A DNA stretch of 64,000 nucleotides from Streptosporangium minutum (GTDB lineage Bacteria > Actinomycetota > Actinomycetes > Streptosporangiales > Streptosporangiaceae): assembly GCF_002149035.1 (NCBI RefSeq), contig NZ_NGFP01000014.1:1-64000 (forward strand), read 5' to 3'. Position 1 is the stretch's first letter, and each line of letters starts with the position of its first letter. Below the pieces are notes generated by a model, which saw nothing but the letters and a program-made list of their open reading frames with translations, searched no databases and had not been told where the DNA came from. This document shows positions 50,037 through 58,451 of this stretch, one piece after another. The position numbers and the translations under genes were made by a program.

Positions 50037-50139
50037 ATTGATTACCCTTCGGTTTTATAACTAGATGGTTTTGTACCGTGCTGGGTTCGGCCCCGCCAAG
50101 GACTTCGGTTCAGTGCCCACACCGGTACGGTCCTGCCCA

Positions 50140-50662
50140 ATGACCCGCCGGATCGACTTCTACGACGCCCCCGCCGCTCCCGCACCCCAACAGCCTGGTC
50201 CCATCGGTGAACGTCGTGGTCGCCAACGACGCCGGGGTCATTCTGATGATCCGCCGCAGCGACAACGACAACTGGGCCGTCCCCGGCGGCGCGATCGATC
50301 TCGGCGAGCCCCTACCGCAGGCGGCCATTCGAGAGACTCTGGAAGAGACCGGGATCACCTGCGAGATCACCGGCCTGGTCGGCACCCGCGCCGACCCCAG
50401 GCACGTGATCCTCTACACCTCCAACGGCGAGGGCCGCCAGGAGTTCTCCATCGTGCTCACCGGTCGCGCCGTCGAGGGCGAGCCAACACCAGGTGACGAA
50501 TCCCGCGTAGTCCGCTGGGCGCCACGCGAGGAGGTCGAGACGCCGGCGGTGGACCGGTCAATGCGGCTGCGGATCGGCCGCTTCCTGGCCGGCAGGGCTG
50601 TGCCGCACATCGGCTGGTACTGCCGCCGGATCTTTGTGGTCATCGACGCCCCAGGATGTTGA
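50140..50662 (+). pseudogene. NUDIX hydrolase, frameshifted copy
   Basis: It aligns by eye with the intact NUDIX gene at 11335. An extra C in a CCCC run near 50190 shifts the frame after MTRRIDFYDAPAAPAP. The normal text then resumes in the next frame (NSLVPSVNVVVANDAG, Nudix box GGAIDLGEPLPQAAIRETLEETGI). The normal stop after HIG has become Trp, so the C-terminus runs on (WYCRRIFVVIDAPGC). Internal starts could still give a shortened protein. Confidence 0.75.
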
Positions 50663-50730
50663 CCACGCGGCCATTCGGGTCGCGGACGAAGAACCGGCGG
50701 GCTTCCCACTGCTCGTCCTGCAAGTTGTAG
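50640..50730 (-). pseudogene. VOC-family protein, C-terminal scrap
   Basis: The minus-strand reading QDEQWEARRFFVRDPNGRVVNILGRR and a stop match the end of glyoxalase-fold proteins. No upstream part is present. Confidence 0.5.
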
Positions 50731-50807
50731 CCGTCACTGCCGCCGGTCTTCTTCTTTGTGCTTTTCGGGAACCCGGGTGGCGCTGTGGACAGTCCCTGTG
50801 TGTGGAC

Positions 50808-51416
50808 ATGTCAATACGTGCCCGGATACGTGACGGGGATACAGAGGCGTTCGAGCAGCTCTTTGATGAGTTCGCCCGATCGGTGTACGGCCATGCCTTC
50901 CGGCTGACGGGCAACTGGTCGACCGCTGAGGACGTGACGTCCCTGACCTTCCTGGAGGCCTGGCGGCTGCGGCACCGCATCGACGCCAACGACGGCTCCC
51001 TGCGGCCGTGGTTGCTGGGCATCGCCACCAACGTCGCGCGCAATACCCGGCGGGCCGCCCGCCGATACGACGACGCCCTGACCCGGATGCCCAGAAGCGA
51101 GAAGGTCCCGGACCTCGCCGACGAGGTGGTGGGGCGCATCGACGACGCCGAACGGCTGGCTGCGATCCGGCGGGTCTACGGCAGGCTGCGCCGCCAGGAG
51201 CAGGAGGTGTTCGCGTTGGTCGTCGGGGCGGGCCTCGGCTACGCCGAGGCGGCCGAGGCGCTCGGCATCTCGGTGGGCACGGTCCGGTCCCGGCTGTCCC
51301 GGGCGCGAAGGAAACTGGAGAAGTTCGCGGCTGAAAGGGAACCGCCTCGGCCGTCACGACAGGTAAGAGGTGACCGCGCTACCGCGGTCCGGTTCACAAG
51401 GGAGGAGTACCGATGA
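50808..51416 (+). CDS. ECF-type RNA polymerase sigma factor
   Basis: The product is about 202 residues from MSIRARIRDGDTEAFEQLFDEFARSVYGHAFRLTGNWSTAEDVTSLTFLEAWR (region 2). Region 4 is LAAIRRVYGRLRRQEQEVFALVVGAGLGYAEAAEALGISVGTVRSRLSRARRKLE. A basic tail follows. The ATG at 50808 is chosen because region 2 begins right after it; the frame upstream is non-coding in character. Its stop overlaps the next gene (ATGA), the usual sigma/membrane-partner arrangement. Confidence 0.9.
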   Translation: MSIRARIRDGDTEAFEQLFDEFARSVYGHAFRLTGNWSTAEDVTSLTFLEAWRLRHRIDANDGSLRPWLLGIATNVARNTRRAARRYDDALTRMPRSEKVPDLADEVVGRIDDAERLAAIRRVYGRLRRQEQEVFALVVGAGLGYAEAAEALGISVGTVRSRLSRARRKLEKFAAEREPPRPSRQVRGDRATAVRFTREEYR

Positions 51417-52045
51417 ACGCAGGCGAGCGAGAAGAGCTGGCCCGGTTGCTGCCGTTTCAGGTGGAGCCCGAACTCCCGCGGGACCGGCACCGACACCTCA
51501 AGGAGTTCGTGATGACCGAGATTCACCGGGACGCTCGACCCGCCAGGTCGAAGTGGCGGCTGCTACGCCCTGCTGTCTTGGCCCCGGTGCTGGCCGCCGC
51601 CGCTGCCGTGGCGATCGCCGCCCCGCTGGCCCTCGGCGGCGGTGAGGCCTATGCCATCTCCAAGAAGGACGACGGCACCATCCACATCACCATCAACAAG
51701 GCCAAGAACCCCGAGGAGCTGCAGGCGGACCTGCAGGGCATGGGGCTCAACGCGGTAGTGGACTACATCCCCACGGGCAAGAGGTGCAGCCCGCAGCCCC
51801 GCAGCCAGAGCTTCCTGTCCAAGGAGGAGGCTCCCCTCGTCGTCTGGCCGAGCCAGGAGGAAGGCTTCACGATCGACCCCAAGGTCGTCAAGGACGGCCA
51901 GACCGCGGTGCTGGAGTTCAGCGTCTCCGAGAAGCCGGACCTGCAGGTCGCCGGCATCTGGGCGGGCGTCTCCACCGGCCCCGTGGCCGACTGCGAACTG
52001 GTCGACAGCACCGAGGCCCCGCTCGGCCCGCCCAGGAACAACTGA
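51413..52045 (+). CDS. Membrane-anchored partner of the ECF sigma factor
   Basis: The product is 210 residues. An N-terminal cytoplasmic segment of about 50 residues (GEREELARLLPFQVEPELPRDRHRHLKEFVMTEI) precedes one membrane helix (AVLAPVLAAAAAVAIAAPLALGG). The extracytoplasmic domain has two Cys (GKRCSPQP, VADCELVD). It has no HxxxCxxC zinc anti-sigma motif, so it is a candidate rather than a proven anti-sigma factor. This CU044_5270-like build is common beside actinobacterial ECF genes. It is followed by an 18-bp stem terminator. Confidence 0.75.
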   Translation: MNAGEREELARLLPFQVEPELPRDRHRHLKEFVMTEIHRDARPARSKWRLLRPAVLAPVLAAAAAVAIAAPLALGGGEAYAISKKDDGTIHITINKAKNPEELQADLQGMGLNAVVDYIPTGKRCSPQPRSQSFLSKEEAPLVVWPSQEEGFTIDPKVVKDGQTAVLEFSVSEKPDLQVAGIWAGVSTGPVADCELVDSTEAPLGPPRNN

Positions 52046-52055
52046 CCGACCCCCT

Positions 52056-52113
52056 CCTCAAGGTGCGGCAGGCCGCCAGGTCATCCCACGGGGGCGCCTG
52101 CCGCACCTTGAGG
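52056..52113. terminator. 18-bp stem terminator after the sigma operon
   Basis: CCTCAAGGTGCGGCAGGC (52056-52073) pairs perfectly with GCCTGCCGCACCTTGAGG (52096-52113) over a 22-base loop. Confidence 0.8.
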
Positions 52114-52130
52114 AAGCCCTCAACGAAGAA

Positions 52131-52152
52131 GGCCCCGGTCTGTGCCGGGGCC
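52131..52152. terminator. Relic of an integrase-end terminator
   Basis: GGCCCCGG-TCTGTG-CCGGGGCC mirrors the hairpin at 3672-3698 that ends the AICE integrase gene and sits at the same place relative to the int relic that follows. Confidence 0.6.
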
Positions 52153-52173
52153 GAGACGAGCATCTGTGCCGAT

Positions 52174-52320
52174 CATCCGTCGAGAGCGCTGCTGATCTTC
52201 CCGTTCATCCGTTCCTGCTTCCCTTCATGCACTTGGCGTACACCCGGTGGAGGGCCTCCACGCTCTGCCCGGCTCGCTTGGCCGCCTCGGTGGCCGGTAC
52301 GCCCGCGTTGAGCCAGGTCG
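52174..52320 (-). pseudogene. Integrase C-terminal relic (second AICE)
   Basis: The minus-strand text ATWLNAGVPATEAAKRAGQSVEALHRVYAKCMKGSR matches the end of tyrosine integrases, including the Tyr region VYAKC as in the 3715 gene (VYAKCLEGQR). A one-base slip then leads to ERMNGKISSALDG and a stop. Everything upstream of the last third of the gene is gone. Confidence 0.8.
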
Positions 52321-52344
52321 CATCGTGTCCCTCCTTTCAGCAGG

Positions 52345-52437
52345 TCAGGCGTTGAGCAGCTCGTCCAGGTCGAAGGTGTTCATCTCGGTCGCGTGGACGC
52401 TCGCCGTAATCTCCGCCCAGGACGGGGCGAGGTGGAA
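52345..52437 (-). pseudogene. TraB C-terminal relic (second AICE)
   Basis: The minus-strand text HLAPSWAEITASVHATEMNTFDLDELLNA and a stop parallel the end of TraB at 7877 (DLTPPWTEITAGVHACEVTESDLTELLNA). The int and tra scraps are joined through a short stretch (TCGTGTCCCTCCTTTCAGCA) that matches the bases next to the traB end in the intact element. A deletion thus removed xis, rep and spd. Confidence 0.8.
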
Positions 52438-52466
52438 TCCCCGCTCGCCGAGCGTGATTAGCGCGT

Positions 52467-52643
52467 TCACCCTCGGACGTGGCAGCCGGTGACCCGCCGG
52501 GCCAGGCTCGCCGCCCTGCTCGGAGGGACGTCGGCCAGACGCATCCGCCGGTCCTCCTGGCGCATCCCGACCAGGACGAGCATGTAGCCGACGGCTACGG
52601 CGACGCTGAGCACGAGGGCGATGATCAGGGGGATCGCGGTCAC
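52467..52643 (-). CDS. 58-residue single-pass membrane protein (copy 2)
   Basis: Near-identical to the product of 10046-10222: IPLIIALVLSVAVAVGYMLVLVGM, then RQEDRRMRLADVPPSRAASLARRVTGCHVRG. It overlaps the zinc-ribbon gene (GTGA) in the same way. Substitutions are conservative and the frame is open, so it may still be functional although int and tra beside it are dead. Confidence 0.6.
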   Translation of the reverse strand: MTAIPLIIALVLSVAVAVGYMLVLVGMRQEDRRMRLADVPPSRAASLARRVTGCHVRG

Positions 52644-52855
52644 GTCCAGATCACCTCCGCCTCGGCGATGCCGTACGGGCGGTTGGCCGGACGTCGGGTC
52701 TGCCCACTTCTCGTGGTCGTTCTGCGCTTGGCCGTCTGACGCCACACCCAGCGGTCCCGCGTCCGGCACTCGCGGCAGAGGAACCACCCCCGCTCCAGGG
52801 GCGCGCCGCACTCGCACTCGGGCGTCTCGTCGATCGATCCGAAGTAGTTGATCAT
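52640..52855 (-). CDS. Small zinc-ribbon protein (copy 2)
   Basis: The product is 71 residues, a paralog of 10219-10437 with the Cys spacing kept (CECGAPLERGWFLCREC) and a basic tail. It is paired with the membrane peptide and divergent from the third HTH/PLD-like gene, as in the first copy. Function is unknown. Confidence 0.6.
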   Translation of the reverse strand: MINYFGSIDETPECECGAPLERGWFLCRECRTRDRWVWRQTAKRRTTTRSGQTRRPANRPYGIAEAEVIWT

Positions 52856-52951
52856 TGTCGTCTCTCCTCTCGTCGCGGTCGGGGGTGCCTTGCGGTACCG
52901 AGAATGCGTTGGCGAGGCGGGACGAGATCACTACAGGACGGGACATGTTCA

Positions 52952-52989
52952 GGACGTCCGGTCTACGATTGCCACGTCCCTGAACGTCC
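52952..52989. promoter_or_regulatory. GGACGTCC / GAACGTCC pair upstream of HTH/PLD-like copy 3
   Basis: GGACGTCC at 52952-52959 and GAACGTCC at 52982-52989 keep the 30-base spacing found at 10535-10572, although bases between them differ. This supports a conserved operator. Confidence 0.6.
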
Positions 52990-53005
52990 CCTCTGGGCAG
53001 GTGGA

Positions 53006-53746
53006 ATGGCGAACGAGCGACTGCGCGCGGCCCTTCTCGAACGCGGGGCATCGGTGGCCGGACTGGCCGGGGCGATTGCGGTCGACCCGAAAACGGTGGA
53101 GCGGTGGATCACCAAGGACCGCACGCCGTACCGAAAGCACCGTTACGCAGTGGCTTCGTTCCTGGAAATGGACGAGAGCTACCTGTGGCCCGAGGCGCTG
53201 ACGCCTCAGCAGGTGGCCGCCGCGTCCGAGAGCGAGATCGTCACCGTCTACCCGCATCGCTGGGCCGTCCCCAGGGACACCTGGGGACGTCTGTTCACAC
53301 AAGCCGAACGAGAGATCGGTGTGCTGGTCTACAGCGGCATCTTCATCGCCCAGGACACCGGCATCATGCGGACGTTCACGGAGAAGGCCAAGGCAGGTAT
53401 ACCGGTGCGCATCCTGCTCGGTGACCCGGACGCGCTTGAGGTCGCCCAGGGTGGGGCTGACGGAGGCGTCGGTGAGGGCATGGCCGCGCAGGCCCGGATG
53501 GCTCTGACGCTCTACCGGCCGCTACAGCAGGTCGAGGGCATCGAGATCCGGCTACACCACACGGTCCTGTACAACTCCATCTACCGCGGAGACGATCAGC
53601 TTCTCGTCAACACCCATATCTACGGCAAGTTCGCCACCGATGCTCCGGTCATGCACCTGCGTAAGGTGCTGGGTGGGGACATGGTCTCGACCTACATGGA
53701 GAGTTTCGAAAACGTCTGGGCCGGCGCCACTCCCGTACAGTCCTGA
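53006..53746 (+). CDS. XRE-type HTH protein with degenerate PLD-like domain (copy 3)
   Basis: The product is 246 residues, closest to copy 1 at 10591. The HTH is LRAALLERGASVAGLAGAIAVDPKTVERWITKDRTPYRKHR; the PLD-like part has EIGVLVYSGIFIAQDTGIMRTFTEKAKAGIPVRILLGDPD and LHHTVLYNSIYRGDDQLLVNTHIYG. Substitutions are concentrated in the HTH, so DNA specificity may have drifted while the sensor part is held. The following NUDIX gene has been deleted to a scrap. The reading frame is intact. Confidence 0.75.
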   Translation: MANERLRAALLERGASVAGLAGAIAVDPKTVERWITKDRTPYRKHRYAVASFLEMDESYLWPEALTPQQVAAASESEIVTVYPHRWAVPRDTWGRLFTQAEREIGVLVYSGIFIAQDTGIMRTFTEKAKAGIPVRILLGDPDALEVAQGGADGGVGEGMAAQARMALTLYRPLQQVEGIEIRLHHTVLYNSIYRGDDQLLVNTHIYGKFATDAPVMHLRKVLGGDMVSTYMESFENVWAGATPVQS

Positions 53747-53815
53747 ATGGACCACTCGATGTGACTGCGGATCGGGCGTTTCCTGGCCGAGGCCGCCGGG
53801 CCGTACATCGGCTGG
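53747..53815 (+). pseudogene. NUDIX 3' scrap
   Basis: ATGGACCACTCGATG then a stop, then CTGCGGATCGGGCGTTTCC... reads MDHSM*LRIGRFLAEAAGPYIGW. It equals the last 22 codons of the 11335 NUDIX gene. The body of the gene has been deleted between the HTH/PLD-like stop and this point. Confidence 0.7.
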
Positions 53816-53830
53816 CCAGTGCCGCATCAA

Positions 53831-54790
53831 GCAACGTTTGCCCTGTTGACGACGGCGTGTAGAGGTCGGTCGTCGGCGTGGCGGTTTCGCCAGATGATGT
53901 GGCGGCGGACATGCTGCCTGTTCTTTGTGGTCGGCGTGGTCAGCGTGGTCGGTGCCGTCGAGGGTGAAGGAGCGCAGGGCAGTGAACTGGGCTTCGATCC
54001 GGTTGAGCCAGGAGGAGTTCGTCGAAGTGTAGGCGATCTCGACGTTGTTCGCTGCGGCCCAGATGCCGACGCGCCGGCATTTCTCCGTGGTCAGGTGCGG
54101 GGAGAAGTTGTCGCAGACGGTCGCGATCCGCACTGTTGGCGGGTGGAGAGTGCGGAGGTAGCGGCAGAACTCCAGGAACCGGGTGCGCCGCTTGACCGGC
54201 TTGATGTGTCCGTAGAGCTTGTCCTTGGCCAGGTCGAGGGCTGCGAACAGATGCCGCACTCCGCCGTAGCGGTTGTAGGTCGCCCGCCGGCGTCGACGCG
54301 GTTCGCGGGCAGGGTCCTTCTGCTTGTGCCGCGCTCGGCCCACTGCCGGCCCGGGTGGGACATCAGATCGAGCGGGCCGAACTCATCCATGCAGAAGACG
54401 ACGTCGGGCTCACCCTCCTCGGGTGTGACCTCACCATCGGCGATCGCGTAGAGGTGTTCCACGCGGGCCTTCTTGGCTGCGTAGTCCGGATCGCAGGAGG
54501 TCTTCCAGGTCTTCAGGCGTTGAAACGAGACGCCTTCCTCGTGGAGCAGGATGCGCGGGCCCTCGTGGCCGATGTCGTCGACTACTCCCTCAGCGACCAG
54601 GAGCTCCGCCAGCTTGGTCAGGCTCCAGGTCGAGAACGGCAGGTCATGCTCGGTCGGCTTCGGCTTGGCGATCTTCTTGATCTCGCGCCGCCGCCAAATC
54701 ACCACCGACCCGGTGCCCCTGCGGATGATCCGCAGAGCCGTTCTCCCTCAGCATCATCAATCTCACGCAAACGCACCGGTGCGGCCATGC
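53831..54790 (-). pseudogene. IS630-family transposase, multiply frameshifted
   Basis: IS630 text appears in successive frames: LREIDDAEGERL, then LRIIRRGTGSVVIWRR, then EIKKIAKPKPTEHDLPFSTWSLTKLAELLVAEGVV and VVFCMDEFGPLDLMSHPGRQWAERG. After another shift come RRATYNRYGGVRHLFAALDLAKDKLYGHIKP, VRIATVCDNFSPHLTTEKCRRV and STNSSWLNRIEAQFTALRSFTLDGTDH, and finally VRRHIIWRNRHADDRPLHAVVNRANVA. At least three frameshifts and an internal deletion after VIWRR make it inactive. Confidence 0.85.
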
Positions 54791-54889
54791 CCGCATACTC
54801 GCTGGTTTCCCGGACGGCGTTCTAGCAGTATGCCCACAAGATACTGAACAGAGCACTCTTATCTGCCTGAAGCGTCACCGAAGGAACAC

Positions 54890-55666
54890 ATGGACACCGG
54901 CTTCGACAACACCGCCTGGCGCTACGGACCGCTGGCAACCCTGTTCTACGAACTCGACAAGCCGATCGGCACCTCGTTCGGAGACGTCGAGTTCTACGCC
55001 GACCGCCTGCGGAACGTGTCCGGCCCCATCTTGGAACCCGCCGTAGGCACCGGCCGAATCCTGATCCCCCTGCTCGAACAGGGACTGACCGTACGCGGCT
55101 ACGACACCTCGGTCTCCATGCTGGAACAGTGCCGCGTCAACTGTGCCCAGCGAGGTGTGAAGGCCGATGTCTTCGAGGGTGACATGACCACGCACCACGA
55201 CCCCGGCGCCTTCGAAGCGATCGTGATCCCCACCGGGTCCTTCGCCCTGCTTCCCGACCGGGAAAGCGCGCAGACCGCACTCACCGTCATGCACGAAAAC
55301 CTGGCTCCAGCAGGCCGGCTGATCGTCGACATCGAACCGCCGTCCGCAGGCACAGCCCCCGACAACGGACCGGTCCCCCACCAGTGGAGTGGCAGCGGTC
55401 TCGTCACCCTCACCACCTGGCGCACGCACGTGGACCCGGTGGCCCAGCGCACCACCCGCTGGCTCCGTTACGAAGCCTGGAAGGACGGCACCCTGACACG
55501 CACCGAGCTCCAGATTTTCTCCCTGCTGTGGTTCGGGCTGGCCGAGTTCACAGCCATGCTGCACCAGGCGGGCTTCGCAAATGTCAGCGTCCACGGCGGC
55601 TACCGAGCAGGTACCGCACCAACAGCCGCAGACGACGTGTGGACCTTCGAGGCCACTCGTACATAG
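54890..55666 (+). CDS. SAM-dependent class I methyltransferase
   Basis: The product is 258 residues. Motif I is PILEPAVGTGRILIPLLEQGLTVRGYDTS, followed by EGDMTTHHDPGAFEAIVIPTGSFALL and APAGRLIVDIEPP. The C-terminal half is a beta-rich extension (TRWLRYEAWKDGTLTRTELQIFSLLWF). It resembles small-molecule methyltransferases; the substrate is unknown. It lies inside the 18-bp inverted repeats next to the dead IS630, as passenger or trapped neighbour. It is open and looks functional. Confidence 0.8.
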   Translation: MDTGFDNTAWRYGPLATLFYELDKPIGTSFGDVEFYADRLRNVSGPILEPAVGTGRILIPLLEQGLTVRGYDTSVSMLEQCRVNCAQRGVKADVFEGDMTTHHDPGAFEAIVIPTGSFALLPDRESAQTALTVMHENLAPAGRLIVDIEPPSAGTAPDNGPVPHQWSGSGLVTLTTWRTHVDPVAQRTTRWLRYEAWKDGTLTRTELQIFSLLWFGLAEFTAMLHQAGFANVSVHGGYRAGTAPTAADDVWTFEATRT

Positions 55667-55721
55667 CGCGCCGCCCTCACCGGCAAGCCGCCCGGACGAA
55701 CGTTGCTTGATGCGGCCCTGG

Positions 55722-56045
55722 CTAGGCCGGTGTCAGCTCTGCCATCTGCGACCAGCCGTCACCGGGCACCTCGACGTTGATGATCTCCGGCGTCTCCGCG
55801 ATCACCTCGGGCATCCATGCCATGGCGGTCTTGAAGTGCTCGGAGCCCACGTGGGCCTCGCCCGCCGCGGATGAGGCGAACGCCTCAAGCAGGACGAACT
55901 GGTTGGGCGTCTCGACACTCCTGGACCATTCGAAGAAGACGTTACCCGGCTCCTGCCGAGTGGCCTGAGTGAAGTCGTCAACGAGCGAGAGCCACTCCTC
56001 GCTGCGTTCGGGACGGACGGTGAACTTGACGGTGATGAAGATCAT
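55722..56045 (-). CDS. ABM-fold protein (copy 2)
   Basis: The product is 107 residues, almost identical to the 11812 gene (MIFITVKFTVRPERSEEWLSLVDDFTQATRQEPGNVFFEW; Thr5 for Ala, Gln for Arg, and a few others). The frame is intact, so the organism carries two copies of this small monooxygenase-like protein. It is downstream-adjacent to a broken HD gene. Confidence 0.75.
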   Translation of the reverse strand: MIFITVKFTVRPERSEEWLSLVDDFTQATRQEPGNVFFEWSRSVETPNQFVLLEAFASSAAGEAHVGSEHFKTAMAWMPEVIAETPEIINVEVPGDGWSQMAELTPA

Positions 56046-56186
56046 GAGTTGGTTTCTTTCGCTGTGCTGAAGGTGCGTGTTCTCCGCGTGCGGGTGCCGC
56101 GGGACAGGCACGCGGCGTCATGACCACGATAAGCGAGAGTCCAGCTGGCTGGCCGTCAGGGCGTCCTGGGCCCGACCTGCCGTCAG

Positions 56187-56779
56187 CGGCCGTCCCGGCT
56201 ATCTGGCAGAGCACTGTCAGCCAGCGCGGCCCGCACAGCTGGGTGATGGACGGAGTCGCGTTGGCGATCGAACGGCTGACCAGATGTTCGGGACCGTAGC
56301 GGGAGTGGATCTCCGCCAGCCGTGCGTCGACGTCCAGAGGGAGCCCGTCCGGGCTGGTGGTCATGTCGCAGTAGGTCAGCGCCTCCACCAGTTCGGGCCG
56401 TTCCTGGTCGAACTCGGCGTTGAGCACCTCCAGCAGGCCGCGCTCGGTCGCCTCATAGACCGCACACGAATGATGCGCGACCAGCCGGACCAGCCGGTCG
56501 TCGGCCTGGTGGACGTCGCGCAGGTAGCGGGCGCCGTCGAGCGGGTGGAAGCCGGTGTCGACCAGCTCGGGCGCATACCCGATGTCGTGCAGCCAGGCCG
56601 AGGCGGTCAGCAGGTCGGATTCCTCCCCGAGGATCGGCGCCAGCGATTCGGCGCGTGCGGCTACCCCTTGCGTGTGCGGCCACCCCTTGTGTGTGCGCCC
56701 ACCGGCGCGGCAGCGGCTCGGCAAGGAGGTGGTGGGCCAGGTCGCACGCCCACTCAGCTTGTCCCATGCGGTTCACCAT
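56187..56779 (-). pseudogene. HD-domain phosphohydrolase, frameshifted copy
   Basis: It is homologous to 12276-12863. A 19-base partial tandem duplication (CCCCTTGCGTGTGCGGCCA block near 56665-56700) breaks the frame between LPRRWAHTQGVAA and ARAESLAPILGEES. A short deletion near 56240 changes the end from NATPCITSAVRAVQ to NATPSITQLCGP. The HD core (SAWLHDIGYAP) remains in between. Confidence 0.75.
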
Positions 56780-56894
56780 AGATGCCGGCCCCCGAAGTGA
56801 ATCCAGAGTTGCGAACGAGACGGCCCAAGACGTCTGAGGTGCCCAGCGGATTCCGGATAGTCGGCTACATAAGCTGACAGAAGTCTGGAAGAGG

Positions 56895-57115
56895 TGGGTG
56901 TGTGACGAGGCGTCGACAGCAGGCAGTTCTCGGCCGAGTTCAAGGAAGAAGCCATCCGGATGGCGCTGGAGGGCGAGCGGACGGTCGCGTCGGTGGCACG
57001 GGAGTTCGGAATCAACCCCACCATCCTGGAACCACCGGCGCCTGCACTCGGCACTCGGCTACCTGCCGCCCCTCGAAGTACTCAACGAATCCCTTTCAAC
57101 CCGAGCAGCCGCATA
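56895..57115 (+). pseudogene. IS3-family relic
   Basis: The start of an IS3 OrfA (FSAEFKEEAIRMALEGERTVASVAREFGINPTILE) is joined by deletion to the last residues of OrfB (RRLHSALGYLPPLEVLNE). From here to 57284 I see no gene. This is the approximate edge of the accreted region. Confidence 0.75.
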
Positions 57116-57284
57116 GGCTACGACCATAAACACTTCGCTCGGAAACGCTGATCGCCCGACCGGTGACCAGCGCGCCGACCTTAGGCCCTGGCCGCCATCC
57201 GCCCCCGCCTGACGTCCCTGACCCTCCTGGTCCATCGCAATCAACCATCTCACGGCTCTGGCGAGCCTTCGGGTTGTTCGGGCC

Positions 57285-58451
57285 TCAGCCGCGCGTGGTC
57301 TCGTCGCTCGGCTCGTCCAGCGGGGTCAGCGCGGCCGAGGCCTCGTCGTGGTCCATCCCGGTCGCCTCGAGCAGATCGACGGCGATGGAGCGCAGCTGCG
57401 CGATGGTGACGTTCGCGGAGAAGCCCAGGTTTTTGGGCCGCTCCCGCGCGGCGACGGCGAGCAACGCCTGTCTGGCCAGCATCGGTTCGCGCCCAGCCCC
57501 CAGTTCGAGCTGGAGCAGCAGCGCCGCCTCCGAGACCTCGCGCAGCGACTCGGCCAGCGCGGCCGGTGGCGGGCTGGCCTCACCCAGCGCCGCGAGCGTG
57601 CGGCGGACCAGCACCCGCGCGTTGCGCAGCGCCAGGTCCACCGGTACGGCGGCGGTCTCGTACCTGGTCAGTCTGGCCCGGTGATGCCAGCGCAGCGGCG
57701 AGATCATGATGATCTCCTTGCTGTTCTCCAGCGCCGCCTCGAATTCCTCGACCGCTGTCTGGGTCCTGCGGCCGCACTCCAGGGCCTCGGCTGCCAGGTC
57801 CATATCGCCCTTCTCGATCGCCTCCGCCGCCTGCTCCAGCACCGTGGAGAGGGCGTCGAGCACGCCGGACAGATGCTTGCCCGCGATGGTGAGCGGGCTG
57901 GCGGGCAGCAGTGCGACCGCGACGATGCCGATGACGCCGCCGGTGAGCGCGTCGGCCATCCGGTCCAGGCCGCCGACGTCCTCGCCCGGCACCAGCATGG
58001 CGACCAGCACCGCGGACGACCCGACCTGCGACACGAACAGCTCACCGCTGTTCAGCAGCCCCGCGATGGTCATCGCCAGCGCGATCACGAGTGCCATCTG
58101 CCAGGGGCCCGAGCCGATCCAGGACACCAGCAGGTCGCCGATGCCCACGCCCAGGCTGACGCCGACCACCAGCTCGACCACCCTGCGCAGCCGCCGGCCG
58201 AACCCCACACCCACGCAGGTCATCACGGAGATGGGCGCGAAGAGGGGGTGGGCGTGGCCGAGCAGGTGAACGGCGACGATCCAGGCCAGCGCGGCGCCCA
58301 CGGCGCACTGCGCGATGGATGGCGCGATGAGGCCGAACGTGCCCAGCCGCTTCCTAACTTGATCACTGAGCCACGTTCGCACCCCTCCACGATGGCGGAT
58401 CTTTATGACATTGGGATCACATTTGCCCCGAATTCTTCTGATTCGGACCAT
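57285..58451 (-). CDS. FUSC-family (aromatic acid exporter-like) membrane protein
   Basis: The product is 388 residues. An N-terminal bundle of about six helices (IAQCAVGAALAWIVAVHLLG, LFAPISVMTCVGVGFGRRLRRVVELVVGVSLGVGIGDLLV, MALVIALAMTIAGLL, SSAVLVAMLVPG, GGVIGIVAVALLPASP) is followed by a helical cytoplasmic half. This is half the size of two-module FUSC proteins and typical of actinobacterial ArAE forms. The predicted role is efflux of aromatic or amphiphilic acids. The true start is uncertain: 58451 (GTG/ATG-type frame opening) or GTG 58382 at VRTWLSDQ, which has GGAGG very close. Confidence 0.8.
   Translation of the reverse strand: MVRIRRIRGKCDPNVIKIRHRGGVRTWLSDQVRKRLGTFGLIAPSIAQCAVGAALAWIVAVHLLGHAHPLFAPISVMTCVGVGFGRRLRRVVELVVGVSLGVGIGDLLVSWIGSGPWQMALVIALAMTIAGLLNSGELFVSQVGSSAVLVAMLVPGEDVGGLDRMADALTGGVIGIVAVALLPASPLTIAGKHLSGVLDALSTVLEQAAEAIEKGDMDLAAEALECGRRTQTAVEEFEAALENSKEIIMISPLRWHHRARLTRYETAAVPVDLALRNARVLVRRTLAALGEASPPPAALAESLREVSEAALLLQLELGAGREPMLARQALLAVAARERPKNLGFSANVTIAQLRSIAVDLLEATGMDHDEASAALTPLDEPSDETTRG

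Larger units (their letters stand above)
53821..55716. mobile_element. 1.9-kb unit with 18-bp terminal inverted repeats carrying a dead IS630 transposase and a methyltransferase
   Basis: GCCGCATCAAGCAACGTT at 53821-53838 and its exact inverse at 55699-55716 bound the unit. It interrupts the NUDIX-ABM junction that is continuous at 11811 in the first copy. The left repeat includes the transposase stop (RANVA then TGA), as expected of an IS630 end. The right end repeats the same bases without transposase sequence. Confidence 0.75.

Noticed and set aside
53552-54790. Programmed frameshifting in the IS630 transposase
   Set aside because: At least three shifts and a deletion are needed to rebuild the protein, which is decay rather than a single programmed slip.
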